DNA of 64,000 nt, from the NCBI GenBank assembly GCA_030848705.1, contig CM061235.1, positions 135,973,228 to 136,037,227 of the forward strand. The letters run 5' to 3'. The stretch's first letter is position 1, and each line of letters starts with the position of its first letter. Source of the stretch: Heracleum sosnowskyi. Its lineage: Eukaryota > Streptophyta > Magnoliopsida > Apiales > Apiaceae. Of this stretch, positions 10,840-22,574 are shown one piece after another. Made by a program: the position numbers and the translations under genes. The notes beneath the pieces are model-generated. The model was not told where the DNA came from. It was given only the letters and a program-made list of their open reading frames with translations, and made no database searches.

Positions 10840-11010
10840 CAAATCGAGGTTAACTCAGTCCAATTCGAGGTTAACTCAGTCCAAATCGAGGTCCAAATCG
10901 AGGTTCAAATCGAGGTTAACTCAGTCCAATTCGAGGTTAACTCAGTCCAAATCGAGGTCCAAATCGAGGTTAACTCAGTCCAAATCGAGGTTAACTCAGT
11001 CCAAATCGAG
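10840..11010 (+). repeat. 21-bp repeats in the transposase leader
   Basis: AAATCGAGGTTAACTCAGTCC-type units with shorter variants repeat about eight times. An open frame across 10712-11053 reads them as RLTQSKS repeats. A possible donor at 11046 (AACAG|GTAAAT) and an acceptor before the ATG at 11485 would place this in a spliced 5' leader. That splice does not keep the repeat frame with the transposase, so a fused protein is unlikely. Confidence 0.6.
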
Positions 11011-11484
11011 CTCACCAAACCTAAGACATTCGATTTCAAGAACAGGTAAATAAGTTTTTTCCTCTAATTTCTATAAGCAAGTCCTGCAATAAGTAATAAC
11101 TGATATTAGCATACAATTAAGGAATCTATAGTGCTTCCTGCTTAGAAGATATTAGCATACAATTAAGTTACCAATAATGAGTCTAAATGGCTTCATATAT
11201 GTTTGTGCTATAGTAAGTTTTCTTTATTGCTGCACTTTTAGTTTAAAGAAATGAAAGAAATCTTAGGTTTTAGATTTATGTTATTAAGGTGTCTTGTACT
11301 TGATTTGTCCATTTTTGCAGGTTGATAACACAAAATTTACTATACTCCGTATTAGATAAGTGTTATGTTTAAACAAATAACATCTCAATAAATAACATCT
11401 CAATGATTAGCTAGGTTTATGTAATAACATCTCAATGATAAGTGCTATGTATTGATGTGATGTTATTTCTTTTTATTTTAAAAG

Positions 11485-14400
11485 ATGGACAGGTCTTGGA
11501 TGAGGGCTGACAGAAGAACAAAAGAATATCAAAGAGGAGTCGAAGAATTTTTGATGTATGCATTTGAGCACGGGTTTGATGAAAACAAAATCAATTGTCC
11601 ATGTGTAAAATGCGCACACAGTAAATCATGGAATGCTCGAAGGGTGAGGGACCATCTGTTCCTCAATGGTATTGATGAGACCTATACATGTTGGATTTGG
11701 CATGGAGAGAATGTTATAGAATCCGGCAGTTCACAGTCCGTGGATCAAATCCCCATAAAAACAGAGAATTCTTATGGTGAGGATGATGTTTCCCTAGACT
11801 CAGATTTATTTAAACTTGTTCGATGTGAAACTGAACCCCTTTATCCGGGATGTCAAGAACATACTAAAATGGATGCTTTAGTAAAGTTATATAACTTGAA
11901 AGCAAAACATGAAATGTCTGATTGCTGTTTTTCTGAAATTCTACAATTTTTTGGGAGTATGCTTCCGGAAGGCAACACTATTCCTTCTTCCTTCAGTGAA
12001 GCCAAGAAAACCTTGTGCGCTTTAGGAATGGAATATGAAAAAATACACGTGTGTCCGAATGATTGTCTCATATACCGTGGCGAGAGAGATGAAGATGAGA
12101 CACATTGCCGCATTTGTCAGGCCTCTAGATGGAAGTTGAACAAAAAAGGAGATGAATTGGAAGGGGTTCCCGCCAAGGTTCTATGGTATTTTCTGTTAAT
12201 ACCACGTTTGAGGAATTTATTCAATTCGCCTCAAACAGCCAAGGACTTGACTTGGCATGACACAGAAAGAATAAAAGATTGTAAAATGAGACATCCGGCA
12301 GATTCACAAACATGGAAGGATGTCGACGCGAAGTGGCCTGAGTTTTCTTCAGATCCTAGAAACCTTCGGTTTGCTCTATCCTCCGATGGATTCAATCCTT
12401 TCCACGGTACAAGTATTGAATACTCATGTTGGCCAGTTTTGATGTCAGTTTACAATCTTCCACCGTGGCTTTGTATGAAGAGGAAATATATTATGCTATG
12501 TTTGATTATATCTGGACCAACTCAACCTGGCAATGATATTGACGTGTTCCTTCAGCCACTTATAGAAGATCTACAAAAGTTGTGGCATGGGAAACAAGTG
12601 TATGATGCATATAAGCAGGAGTCCTTTTTGTTAAGAGGCATTTTATTGTGGACAATTAGCGATTATCCTGCCTATGGTAACTTGTCGGGCAACATTATCA
12701 AAGGGTATAACGGGTGTGCTATCTGTGTTGATAAAACAAATCCTACCAGGCTGGTTAATTACCGTAAGATAGTTGTCATGAGGCATCGTAGGTGGTTACC
12801 CCGCAATCCTCCTTATCGAAAGAAATTAGATTTTGATAACACCGTGGAGAAGGAATCTGCCCCTGTTCCGTTAATTGGAGAGGAGGTGCTTCAAAGAGTA
12901 CAACATCTCAAGGGCCATGTCTTTGGTAAGACACAACCTCAACCTCGATTCAAGAAAGGTGATGTCAGACCTGTTTGGAAGAAGATATCTATATTCTTTG
13001 AGCTCGAATATTGGAAGTTTTTGCCAGTTAGGCATATTCTCGATGTGATGCACATCGAGAAAAATGTATGTGAAGCTTTACTTGGAACATTGCTTAATAT
13101 ACCAAAGAAGACAAAAGACCGGGAATCTGTCCGTCTTGACATGGCTGCAATGGGAATAAGAACAGAGCTAAGGCCTAAAACACCTGGAAAAAAAGAGAAG
13201 TTACCATTAGCATCTTGGAATTTAAGTCATGCTGAAAAAAAAGTTGTTTGCTTATCCTTTCTTGGAATGAAGTTGCCTGATGGTTTTTGTTCTAACATTA
13301 AGAGTCTAGTATCGATGGAAACTCTTCGACTCACGGGAATGAAATCTCATGACTGCCATATGATTTTGCATCACTTGCTCCCAATTGCAATTCGGTCATC
13401 ACTGCAAAAACAGGTCAGGAACACTGTTATTAGGTTTTGTCTCTTCTTCAAGGCAATTTGCAGTAAAGTTATTGAGGTCGATAAGTTGGAGAAATTGCAA
13501 TCTCAGTTGGTGGAAACTTTATGCAACCTTGAAAAATACTTCCCACCTTCCTTGTTCGATGTAATGATTCATCTCTCGATTCATCTTGTGCGAGAAGTGA
13601 AGCTTTGCGGGCCAATTTTCCTTAGATGGATGTATCCTTTTGAGAGATATATGAAGACATTCAAGGGATATGTAAGGAACCGGGCATGTGCAGAAGGTTG
13701 CATTGCTGAGGCCTATATTGCAGAAGAGACCGTAGAATGTTTGGTGAATTTTGAAGAACGGACTGTTGGGGTACCGAAAAATGGTAGACATACGAAAGAC
13801 GCAATATGCAGGCCATTATCTGGAGCAACGATTATAACCCCGAGCAACACTGATTTGCACGCAGCGCATTTGTGTCTTCTACAAAATACTACTGCTGTTA
13901 GGCCCTACTTTGAGTAAGTTACTTTATAATATTGTTTTCATTAAGTCATCATTTTCTGCTTTTCACCTGCAAAATTGCTAAAATATTCATTATTTATATA
14001 GTGTCTTTTAATTGCATTCAGTGAACATATGTCATTTTTGATATATCTGGAACATGAAAATGATGAGGTGTGGCTAAAGAAAAAGCAAAATGAAATTTTC
14101 CCAAGATGGTTCCAAGAAAAGGTACTCTTCTTATTTTCACTGCTGCCTGTGTCCTTAAACTTCTCGGAAGTCTGTGGTATAAATTGAAATATCCCTCTGG
14201 CCAGTAGTAAAAGTAGTAGTGGTAATACTTGTATCTTCTGTCTGGTCATTTAATTATAAAGTCACCATGTTTGCTTTACTCAAGATTTCTTGCTATTATG
14301 TTCAGAGGTAAAATGTTCAGTAGTAAAAGTTTTCTTGTTGTAATTATCCAATGATAATTAGTATAACTCAAACAAGTAATTACCATTTCAGAGGTAAAAT

Positions 14401-15113
14401 ATAAGTCTTTAAAAATACAATTAATACCTTTAATTTAATGAGTTTGCAATTTGTTTTTTTTTTGTATTTTGAAGATTGCTTCAGATTTGCTAAATGAAAA
14501 GAAGGTACCCCAAGAGATAAGGTGGATTGCAGATGGGCCCAACAAGGAGGTGCCTACATTCAGCGGCTACAGAATAGATGGGTCTACATTCAGTACCAAG
14601 GATCGGGATGATACGCGTCAAGTTCAATGCAGTGGTGTGTGTGTAGATGCCGATACAATGGTTGTGCAAGGTAAGGATAACAACATTGAACATACTTCAC
14701 AGACATTTTACGGGGTTATTTTAAGTATATGGGAGTTGGACTATAATAGCTTTAGGGTCCCTGTTTTTCGTTGTAAGTGGGTAGATATGAACAAAGGGAT
14801 TAAGGTTGATGAGTTGGGATATACATTGGTTAATTTGAATAGGTTGGGGTTTTTGAATGATCCATTTATTTTGGCGAAACATGTTAAACAAGTTTGTTAC
14901 ATCGACGACCCTCTTGAAAAATTATGGTCCGTGGTGTTGAAATTTCCCGAAAAAAAATACTACGAAGATAGCGAAGATGAGAATGAGGGATCTGTTGAAG
15001 TAGAGCTTGAGAATGAGTTCTTTGTGCCCAATTTACCAGATGTTGATTTACTTGATGAGGACATGACTAGCTACATGCGAGATGATCTAGAGGAACTAAT
15101 TCAACTCTCATAA
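11485..15113 (+). CDS. CACTA transposase, TNP2/Transposase_21 type
   Basis: Three exons, 11485-13913, 14022-14121 and 14475-15113, give an uninterrupted protein of 1,055 residues. Intron 1 opens with GTAAGT and splits an Asp codon; intron 2 is in phase 0. The order of domains is that of plant CACTA transposases. An N-terminal transposase-associated domain starts MDRSWM and has the CPCVKC zinc-type motif (residues about 1-75). The central TNP2 domain (about 270-450) has SSDGFNPF, YNLPPWLCMK, GPTQPGNDIDVFL and LLWTISDYPAYG. A DUF4218 region (about 600-740) has REVKLCGPIFLRWMYPFERYMK and GYVRNR. A DUF4216 C-terminus (about 890-980) has STKDRDD, YGVILSIWELDY and RCKWVD. The ATG sits just after a pyrimidine-rich AG acceptor. 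The enzyme should cut and rejoin the element ends in the nucleus. No stop or frameshift was seen. Confidence 0.93.
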
Positions 15114-15289
15114 TGTAATTTGATTTGTGTTTCTTGTAAAGGCTTTTGCCTATTCGTGATTTGTGTTTCTTTGATTTTCATGAAGTTTGTAAGTACTTTA
15201 AAGGCTTTTGCCTATTCTATGATTTGTGTTTGGTATGTTGGATTTATGTCCAGGATTGGCTACTTCTGTGTAATTTTTTTTTAATTTGT
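15114..15289 (+). other. Transposase 3'UTR
   Basis: T-rich sequence after the stop, with a short duplicated phrase (AAGGCTTTTGCCTATTC at about 15139 and 15201). No clear AATAAA is present. Confidence 0.5.
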
Positions 15290-15886
15290 ACAGTGATTCA
15301 GACAACGGTTTTTACCCCAAAACAATTGTTTGATGTATGCTAAAATAAACACAACACTAGCACAATACCGTTGTCTAAAGTCTCTTCAAACAATATTATT
15401 TTGTAAACCGTTGTCTGAGCCAACTCGTTTGCACAACACAATTAAAAAAACACTTGTCTATTCAAATCAGACAAACAACTGTAATTGAAACATTGTCTCA
15501 AGTCTTTTCAAACAATATAATTTTATAAACCGTTGTCTGGTCCAACTTGTTTGCACAACACAATTATAAACCGTTGTCTGAGCCAACTCGTTTGCACAAC
15601 AGAATTAAAAAAACACTTGTCTATTTAAATCAGACAAACAACGGTAATTAAAACATTGTCTGAAGTCTTTTCAGACAACGGCATAAAAAACACCATAAAA
15701 AAACACTTGTCTGATTCAGTTTGTTAGACAACAGAATTAAATTGTCAAAACCCCGTTGTCTGAAGGCTGGATCAGACGATGGTTTTAAAAAAAACAAAAA
15801 AAACACTTGTCTGTTGATTTCGAACAACACTTTTTCCACTTTACGTTGTCTGATAAGTGTTGTCTGATGCTGTTTTTTTTGTAGTG
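15290..15886. repeat. CACTA right subterminal repeats and terminus
   Basis: About ten copies of CCGTTGTCTGA or its complement TCAGACAACGG occur, spaced irregularly and in both orientations, up to the terminal TTGTAGTG. A segment of about 130 bp starting TTTTGTAAACCGTTGTCTG is itself partly duplicated (15393-15500 and 15513-15640). Confidence 0.88.
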
Positions 15887-16412
15887 AGAGTTTTCTGTTT
15901 TTTAATATCTGTTTTTTTTCTCTCCAATAGGTTTTACGGCATATGCATGTCTTGTTGTGTTACAGCTTTGTCTGTAACATCTGTTTCAGAATAAGGAGAG
16001 ATCGGTTTTGACTCTGGGTCTTTACCATATACAGTATTTTCTAGGTTATGTATTTTCGTTGTGGAAAATAAAGAAGCTTATTTCTAATGCTATTACAGTT
16101 ATTTCTGTCAGAGATGGAGCACTCGTCAGTATTATTTTATGTCAAGATATTCAAGATAATGACAATTATTGAGAATGGCGGTTAAACCGTCAATGGTCAT
16201 GTCATCCTATTCCGAAAGAGTTGCAAATGACTTAATCCAGGCATGTTGTTTGCAACTTCAATACATTCTTTAGTGATCCAAACAAAATGTAATTTGACAG
16301 TGGAAGATTATCTAACATTTTGATCAACCCTTTAATATTAATATTGGGAAAGATTGGTTCCCAAATGTTAGAGCAACTCCAACAAATTCCTAAAATTTTG
16401 AGAGAAAGAAAC
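15887..16412 (+). repeat. Tandem PR-10 array, A-B segment, copy 1 resumed after the CACTA element
   Basis: The sequence continues the type B 3'UTR exactly as at 29517 and 44556. Positions 16175-16412 are missing from copy 2 but present in copy 3, so the 238-bp difference is a deletion in copy 2. Confidence 0.93.
15990..16072 (+). terminator. Displaced 3'UTR block and poly(A) signal of the module 1 type B gene
   Basis: The conserved AATAAGGAGAGA...CTCTGGGTCTT block and AATAAA (16067-16072) belong to the gene at 2716-3311. They are now separated from its stop codon by the 12.6-kb CACTA element. Confidence 0.85.
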
Positions 16413-16674
16413 ATGGTGTTATTAAAAAGTTGAAAATATTTTATGTGTATTAGTGCATCTCCAAGAGACTCTCTGTTCAAGCTCTTAAGTCAAAATATAA
16501 AGAGCATGTGTGAAAATTAAGCTCCAAGACACTCTTAAAGGTTCTTTAAAAAGTTAAGAGCATCTCCTCTCTCCTCTATTTTAAGAGCAACTAGTAGCTC
16601 TTAACTTATATTTATTAATAAAAGATTGATTCCCTCCGATTTGAATTTGAATCTTTGTTTTAGTGGAGTTGAAA

Positions 16675-17151
16675 TCTATACTCTTTATTAATATGCAAAA
16701 CAATGTGAAAATGGCGCGCGGTACTAAAGTACCAAAGTACCAAATTTGGTTATCACTAAATTTGGTTATCACTTAACCCGGGTTCGATTCCTCACAACTA
16801 CATAATTATACAAGATTTATTTACTTTAAATTCTTTAGCTTCATCTAGGGTTCGATTCCTTACAACTACGTAATTATACAAGATTTATTTATTTACTTTA
16901 AATTCAATAGTTTCATCGTTAGATTCTTTGCAGCTATGTAATCATACAAGATTTATTTATTTATTTTAATTTCTTTAGCTTTATGCACAGTCTATAACAA
17001 CATAATTAAATAGTTATTTATTTATTATATATTTTTATCATTCAATTCTCGAGAAATACATTTTTAAATCATATTTATTAATAATTTATGAATACTAATA
17101 TTTTAATATCGACTCATGTTCGGCCCGTGCTTCGCACGGGTTATAAGCTAG
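16675..17151 (+). mobile_element. Non-autonomous Helitron, 477 bp (H1, copy 1)
   Basis: It starts TCTATACTC after an A and ends with the hairpin GCCCGTGC-TTC-GCACGGG followed by TTATAAGCTAG and a T. These are the 5' TC, 3' hairpin plus CTAG, and A|T insertion site of Helitrons, with no target duplication. The body is about three repeats of 75-80 bp, each with a GGTTCGATTCC-like phrase and ATTATACAAGATTTATTTA. Confidence 0.9.
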
Positions 17152-17228
17152 TATTAATAAAATATAGAATAAAGAGTCATTATAGAGAGTGTTGTTGGAG
17201 TTCGACACGAATATCTATGTACTAATTT

Positions 17229-17460
17229 ACTAAGAGCATGTTGTTTATATTATATTTAGGAGTCAAACTAAGAGATTATTGGAAATGGAAGAAATAAGAA
17301 GAGGAGAGAGACTCTAAAAATGAGGAGAATTAATTGACTCCTAACTATTTGAGATGAGGAGACTATCCAAGAATTAAATGAGGAGCTTGATTTCAAAAAT
17401 TATTTCTCAAAATTTGACTTAAGAGCCTGAAATGAGGAGTTCTTGAAGATGCTCTTAGGT
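17229..17460. mobile_element. Possible MITE with TAAGAGCAT inverted ends
   Basis: CTAAGAGCATGTT at the left and AGATGCTCTTAG at the right are inverted. The interior is AT-rich with GAGGAG motifs. A target duplication could not be fixed, so the class is open. Confidence 0.4.
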
Positions 17461-20400
17461 ACCATAATTTAATTTGTGTGCCGCAAATGTTTAAAAGATG
17501 GCAATGCCATAAAGGCGTGTGTTTGGACAAAAATATACGGGACACTGTAAGACCAAAGGCCCAAAGAAATTTAGATTAAAAAGTAGTTCGGGTTTTAAAG
17601 CCCAATACTTTTACAATTTTAAAATATAAGCTCATTATAGATTTTTCGTTATATAAATTTGACTTGATTGTTGCAATTGACTCAAAACAAAAGGGGGCCT
17701 AGGGTTTCTAATTAAAAAAATCTATATCTTCGTAGATCTAATTATTTTCATTCGGTACTTATATATTTATGAGTTTGTATATGAGTTATAATGAGGGATT
17801 AATTATTACAGGTTTCAAACAAGAACAACTCTCATCCCGAAAATCGTTATGTTATTTATTCTTTGTGTTGCTGCACGAAAAGATCTGGTATGATATTTCC
17901 TTCTTATCGCAATATTTTATGAAATTTCAAATTGTTAGTCCAGTTTACTTAATTCAGTTTATTTTCATTTGTACTATAGATCTATTAGGTAATGTTTTTA
18001 AAAAAATCATCGAAGGTCAACCCTGATCTATTCAAAATCTGAATTCACCCAGATTTGATTCACATGTATATCTACTCTTTATTGTGACCAAAAATATTTC
18101 AACCTGAATTGCTATGAAATTTTCTACAAAAATTTGTGTTGAATCTATTTTTAAAAATATAATATTATTTTTTAATTTGTAAAGTCACTTATCGTTTATT
18201 TATATTATGACTCATACCCCCATGAAAATTTTGTAGAAAACAATGAAGAAAATGTTCCAAAAAAGGATCGAGATACATGGCCTGCTCATTAGGTAACATT
18301 GTAAGCATTCTGAAGTTGGAATTAATTCTAATGATGTTGAAGATAAAGTACTTATGATATCTATGCAGCTTGGTAGATTTTCCAGTTTTCCCAACTTGAT
18401 GCAGCCATCAAATGCTACCTCAAGTTTTTGGCTGGTACACAGAATATGCCTTTTTTCCCTTCTTTTTTATAAACGATGTATGTTATATTTGTATTTTGGT
18501 TCAACCATCAAAAGAATCATTATAGTTAGATCTTGGTAAATAGATAAGAGAACTATACTAAACACCCTAATGTTCGAATACCTTCAACAACATATCAAAA
18601 TTAAGAATTATATTATTAATTTTGAACAATACATGTCATTAATTAATTTTATTTTAATTTAAAATTAAAAATAACTATTAAAAATAAATCAAGAAATTAT
18701 ATAAAAAGGAAAAAGTATAATATATTAAAACAAACTCGTGCGTCACATGTGTTATAATTTAATATGAATAAAGCTTTATTTATTGGTCTTATCCCGGTGA
18801 TGTCTTCTTGCAAAATTATGTGCAATGAATTTGTCATAATGTGATCAAAAGGTTATTTTAGTAGTTAAAAGTTGTCAAAATATAAAATGATGTATCTTGC
18901 AAAAAAACAAACACTATACGATGGATGGAAGGGATTCATAATGGCACACCATTTGGTCACTTTAGATTTTTCATTCTTCCAAGAAATAGTGCCTCTTAAG
19001 TTAATGGTAATTTGAAGGCAAGCAGTTTACTATTTGCATAGTTTATATTATTTTCGTACATAGTACAATAATAGTAACACCAAGAAGCTTGATTTAATAA
19101 GAATCGGTCTTTAAGTTTGTTAAATATGAGTTGCACATAATACAATATAGAGGGGGTGAATGTATTGTTGTATTTTTTTATTTTACCAAAACTTTAATCT
19201 GTTTTCGTTGTAACAAAAATAACAAAATACATAAATCCTTACTTCAAATCTAATATTTATTAGATTCAAAATGTTGCTAAAAATTAATAAATCACAAAGT
19301 TGAATTCTCAATTTCTTTCTTGAGAGGGAGAATTTTGAATATTACAATATAAAGCTTAACAACTAAGGAAATGAGTATGTGCACTTATATTCAAACTGTG
19401 CACGTACATCTTTTACCATTTTACACTTGAAAGCAAAAAAAAAATTACATTGAGTTTTTGTTTATACTTGTGAAACTGACCACTCTATATCCAACTTGCA
19501 TTGTCATATCAATATTCCCTGGATCGTTTCTTCCTCAAATTTCCCTCCAGCCTTCATTTTATGTTTACCACGTGCACTCTGCAATATTTGGACCATTGCA
19601 AGTGCTCAGATTTCTTGATCTTTGTCCTTGAAAAGTCTTCAGAATTTTGTGTTTTGTTGATTTAAATTTTGGTTAAGTCCCCATGTCGAGAACTCTATGA
19701 AGAGGATGGACTTGTCGACATAATTGATTCTGAAAATCTGAGATTCACGACATAGATCGAGTAGTTGATGTCTTGAACTCTACTTTGCTACATAAGTATA
19801 TCACTTGTCGACAAGTAAATTTGACTAGTCAACATCAGAGAGTTTACTATAGTGTGACTTCACGATTTAGCTTATTTAGACTTTACTACATGGTGACTCC
19901 ACGACATAGTTTATTCAGACTTTACTACATGGTGACTCCACGACATAGTAAACTTGAACTTTGCAACACAACTATGTAGACTTCTTGATATATGACTTAG
20001 CATATTTCCCACCTAATTTTGTAATTCCATTATTTGCGAGCCTTCTTCTTCACTTGGGCATGTTGAACTTCTTCTGCATGTTGAACTTCTTCTAGAGAAT
20101 ATCAAATGACTTATATACGTAGAGAATTACAAACACTTGGCTAATTATACTAAGTATTGCATTAAAATTACATTTGGATACAAAAATTCATAATTAGGAG
20201 GTCATGTAAGTAATACTTAGCATTATAATAGTTTTGTTATTAGGTGTATTCAGACATACCTTTATACCTGACCTAACACAATCAGTTGTATATGTTTTGG
20301 TTGTTATCAATTTCACCACATGTCCATAAGAATATCTTCATTATTCCGCAATTGGTCTTAATATCTTATTTATATATATATTTTTTCTAGAATTAATTCA

Positions 20401-20876
20401 AGTTTACAGGAACATTCATACGCAACAACTATTAAAATTTCAAAACATGTGGTTCGAGTTCAACCATTAAAGTTGACAGGCACATGAACGTAATTTAGTT
20501 AGAAAATAGAGAATATAGTACGCTCTCAGTATTTTTCCAATCAAATTTAGATGAATATGTATTTAAAGTTTGAATATTTTGAGGTTGTGGGGTACGTGTT
20601 TGATGAAATGCCAAGAGAGTGATGAAGCTTCTTAGGACATGTTTGTTTCATGGTATTAAGTATAAGATATGATCATAATCCTTTAAATTTTCATGTCCCA
20701 TTTTTGTTGTACAAAAACTTATTTAGGATTCATCTAAGGATTATAATCCTTTAAATTTTCCTATCACATGTTTGTTTTGTTGAAGTAGGAGATATGATTA
20801 TAATCCTCTTTAAGGAGATGGTATTATTTAATTCCCCTCTAACAATTCTTTTTTTTTTGAAGGATTATAATCTCAT
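17461..20876. other. B-C spacer copy 1, no supported gene
   Basis: AT-rich sequence that is also present in copy 2. A 39-bp tandem repeat (GTGACTCCACGACATAG core) lies near 19852-19947. The stretch 20637-20800 has two related CATGTTTGTTT...GATTATAATCC blocks that look like a transposon remnant. An open frame near 18236-18420 has a stop in this copy that is absent in copy 2. I do not recognise it. Confidence 0.5.
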
Positions 20877-22381
20877 TGTTAAGTAACCAGTTCATCTAAA
20901 ACCTTAAGGTGTCAAAGAAATGCCCCAACAGGATCTTATACTCTTAAGTTATAACAATATTATTCAACACTCCCCCTTTTTTTGAAGGTTAAATGAGATT
21001 GTTTTCAACAAAATATAATAATATTTACGTGATGCGCATAAATTGTCGAAAGGTACATATATCAAAAATCATTTTAAGTATAATAAGTTACCACAGAATA
21101 GAAGCCAAAGTGACCAAGTATAACTTTTGATATCTGCTTCTAAGTATCGCATAGATCACTTACTAAAATTCTCATTCTTGACTTTTAAACCTTCAGGTTA
21201 GCATTACAATCAGAAGCAAAGAGAAAGTATGACTAGCTATGTAGTGAGTCTGCAAGTTCCTGCAATAGAGAGACGACATCTGCTGAAGAACCAAGAAGAT
21301 ATCGGGCACTTGAGAGCTTCTTTTGTCCAACCGTACATGAGAAATAATTCTCATTCTTAAGATCGAGAACATCTGAACTCTTACGCACTGCTTGTTTCTT
21401 ACTGACCATCAGTTCCATTCCCGTTGCTACTAGCCAATCCATTGACAGGACTGGCTGAACTCATTCTTGATGTACTTTCTGGACGGTGTGGCTCAAAAAA
21501 GGTATAAATATCTTCATCCTTTGGCAAAAAGTGGCCGACACAAGACACAGTCACTTGGAGACTTGACATCATTATCACGAACTATTTCTCCCAATATACG
21601 ATCAATTGCTGCACCCTTGGTCACACCAAATGCTCGGACCTCAACAGAACGGCCACCTTGAACAACGTCAACAGAAGCATTAGAGATAGGACCTGTCCAC
21701 AAATGCTGCAAGATATCTTTTGATTGAAACCTCCCAAACTCCACATTTGCGTACTTGTAATTCCAAAGAAGTGAAGTCTCACGAAGCATGCTTAACACTG
21801 TCAACTCAGTTCCTGTGCATATTTTCTGGCATTGTTGTCATCCATTCTCCCTACGTAGAACGTAAAAACATACCATGCTCTGTTGCCAACCACATATTAT
21901 ATTTGCCGAAATTCTTGTCCAAGACACTCCCATCACTCCCACTGAGAACTAAAACCGTAGTTCTTATGGTTTACAAAGCTTTACAAAGCTTTACAAAGAA
22001 CTAAAAACGTAGATCTTTACAAAGCTTCTTCAATGGATCTTTTATATCTAGGTGCAATTGATGCTGCAGTTCTGCAAACTGGTCAATTCTTCTACCATGA
22101 GCATCTAGCGGTTCAGTAAGTGTTGCATAGAACCCCAGGATCAGTAACCGGTTATTTGATTGTGCAAATCTTTCACATGCATCACTACTTGAAAGTGACA
22201 GTGGAATCTGTTTCGTTCTCTTCTGAGCTTCTTTGACAGTATCATTGAATTCACTCAAAAAGTTTTCTGCCCATTCTTGGGATGTATGAGTTATAACATG
22301 CTTGAAGTTGGGATGTATAAGAGTATAAGATCCTGTTGGGGCCACACCTTAAGGTTTTAGATGAGCTGGTTACTTAACATG
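20877..22381. repeat. Inverted repeats of about 65 bp flanking the TPS1 fragment, copy 1
   Basis: GTTAAGTAACCAG...ACCTTAAGGTG...CAGGATCTTATACTC at about 20877-20945 is the reverse complement of 22316-22381. The unit is about 1.5 kb and encloses a gene fragment, as in gene-capturing transposons. The right arm is followed by TGGGATCAAAGCTC, which resembles a tRNA-Met primer-binding site (TGGTATCAGAGC) of plant retroelements. Confidence 0.75.
21233..22345 (-). pseudogene. Trehalose-6-phosphate synthase 1 C-terminal fragment, copy 1
   Basis: Read on the minus strand, the pieces follow the C-terminal half of class I plant TPS1 in order, with no introns: HTSQEWAENFLSE, SNNRLLILGF, LSGSDGSVLDKNFG, GEWMTTMPE, ETSLLWNYKYANVEFGRFQ, HLWTGPISNASVDVVQG, GVTKGAAIDRILGEI and YLLGSSADVVSLL. 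Stops interrupt the frame (for example before GEWMTTMPE and before VDSVKH), and the frame shifts between the pieces. The N-terminal glucosyltransferase half is missing. The intronless state and the flanking inverted repeats suggest a captured or retroposed fragment. It cannot make a working enzyme. Confidence 0.9.
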
Positions 22382-22574
22382 GGATCAAAGCTCGGTTTAC
22401 GGAGAGACTCAGGTTCAAGTCCTCCCACCCTCGTTATTTAATTTAAATATTTGTTTGTCGCTGCTGTCTCTCTGCTCTTCAAAACTTTCTTGCATGAGAT
22501 TATAGGTGAATATGGTAATTCATTTCTAATCCAATGTTTTAACACTTTCTTGCATACAATTGTAGGTGAAAATT

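Larger units (their letters stand above)
3313..15886 (+). mobile_element. CACTA (En/Spm) DNA transposon, full length, 12,574 bp
   Basis: The ends read CACTACAAGG and TTTTGTAGTG, giving the CACTACAA terminal inverted repeat of the CACTA superfamily. The insertion is flanked by a direct AGA (3310-3312 and 15887-15889), the 3-bp target duplication expected for this group. The unoccupied sequence TCTAGAGTTTTCTG is present at 29513-29526 and 44552-44565. Both ends hold many direct and inverted copies of a GTTGTCTGA/TCAGACAAC motif, which resembles the subterminal transposase-binding repeats known from Spm. Inside are a plus-strand TNP2-type transposase (11485-15113), a minus-strand Transposase_24 plus Ulp1-like gene (4718-8476) and several tandem arrays. 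The intact ends, clean target duplication and open transposase frame suggest a young element that may be autonomous for the TNP2 function. Confidence 0.97.

Noticed and set aside
10712..11053. RLTQSKS-repeat open frame upstream of the transposase
   Set aside because: It is formed by 21-bp repeats. The plausible splice to 11485 does not keep its frame, so it is more likely leader sequence than a protein.
22381..22432. Possible tRNA from GGTTCAAGTCC near 22412 (and 35817), and from GGTTCGATTCC in the Helitrons
   Set aside because: No cloverleaf with acceptor stem, D arm and anticodon arm can be formed around these B-box-like phrases.
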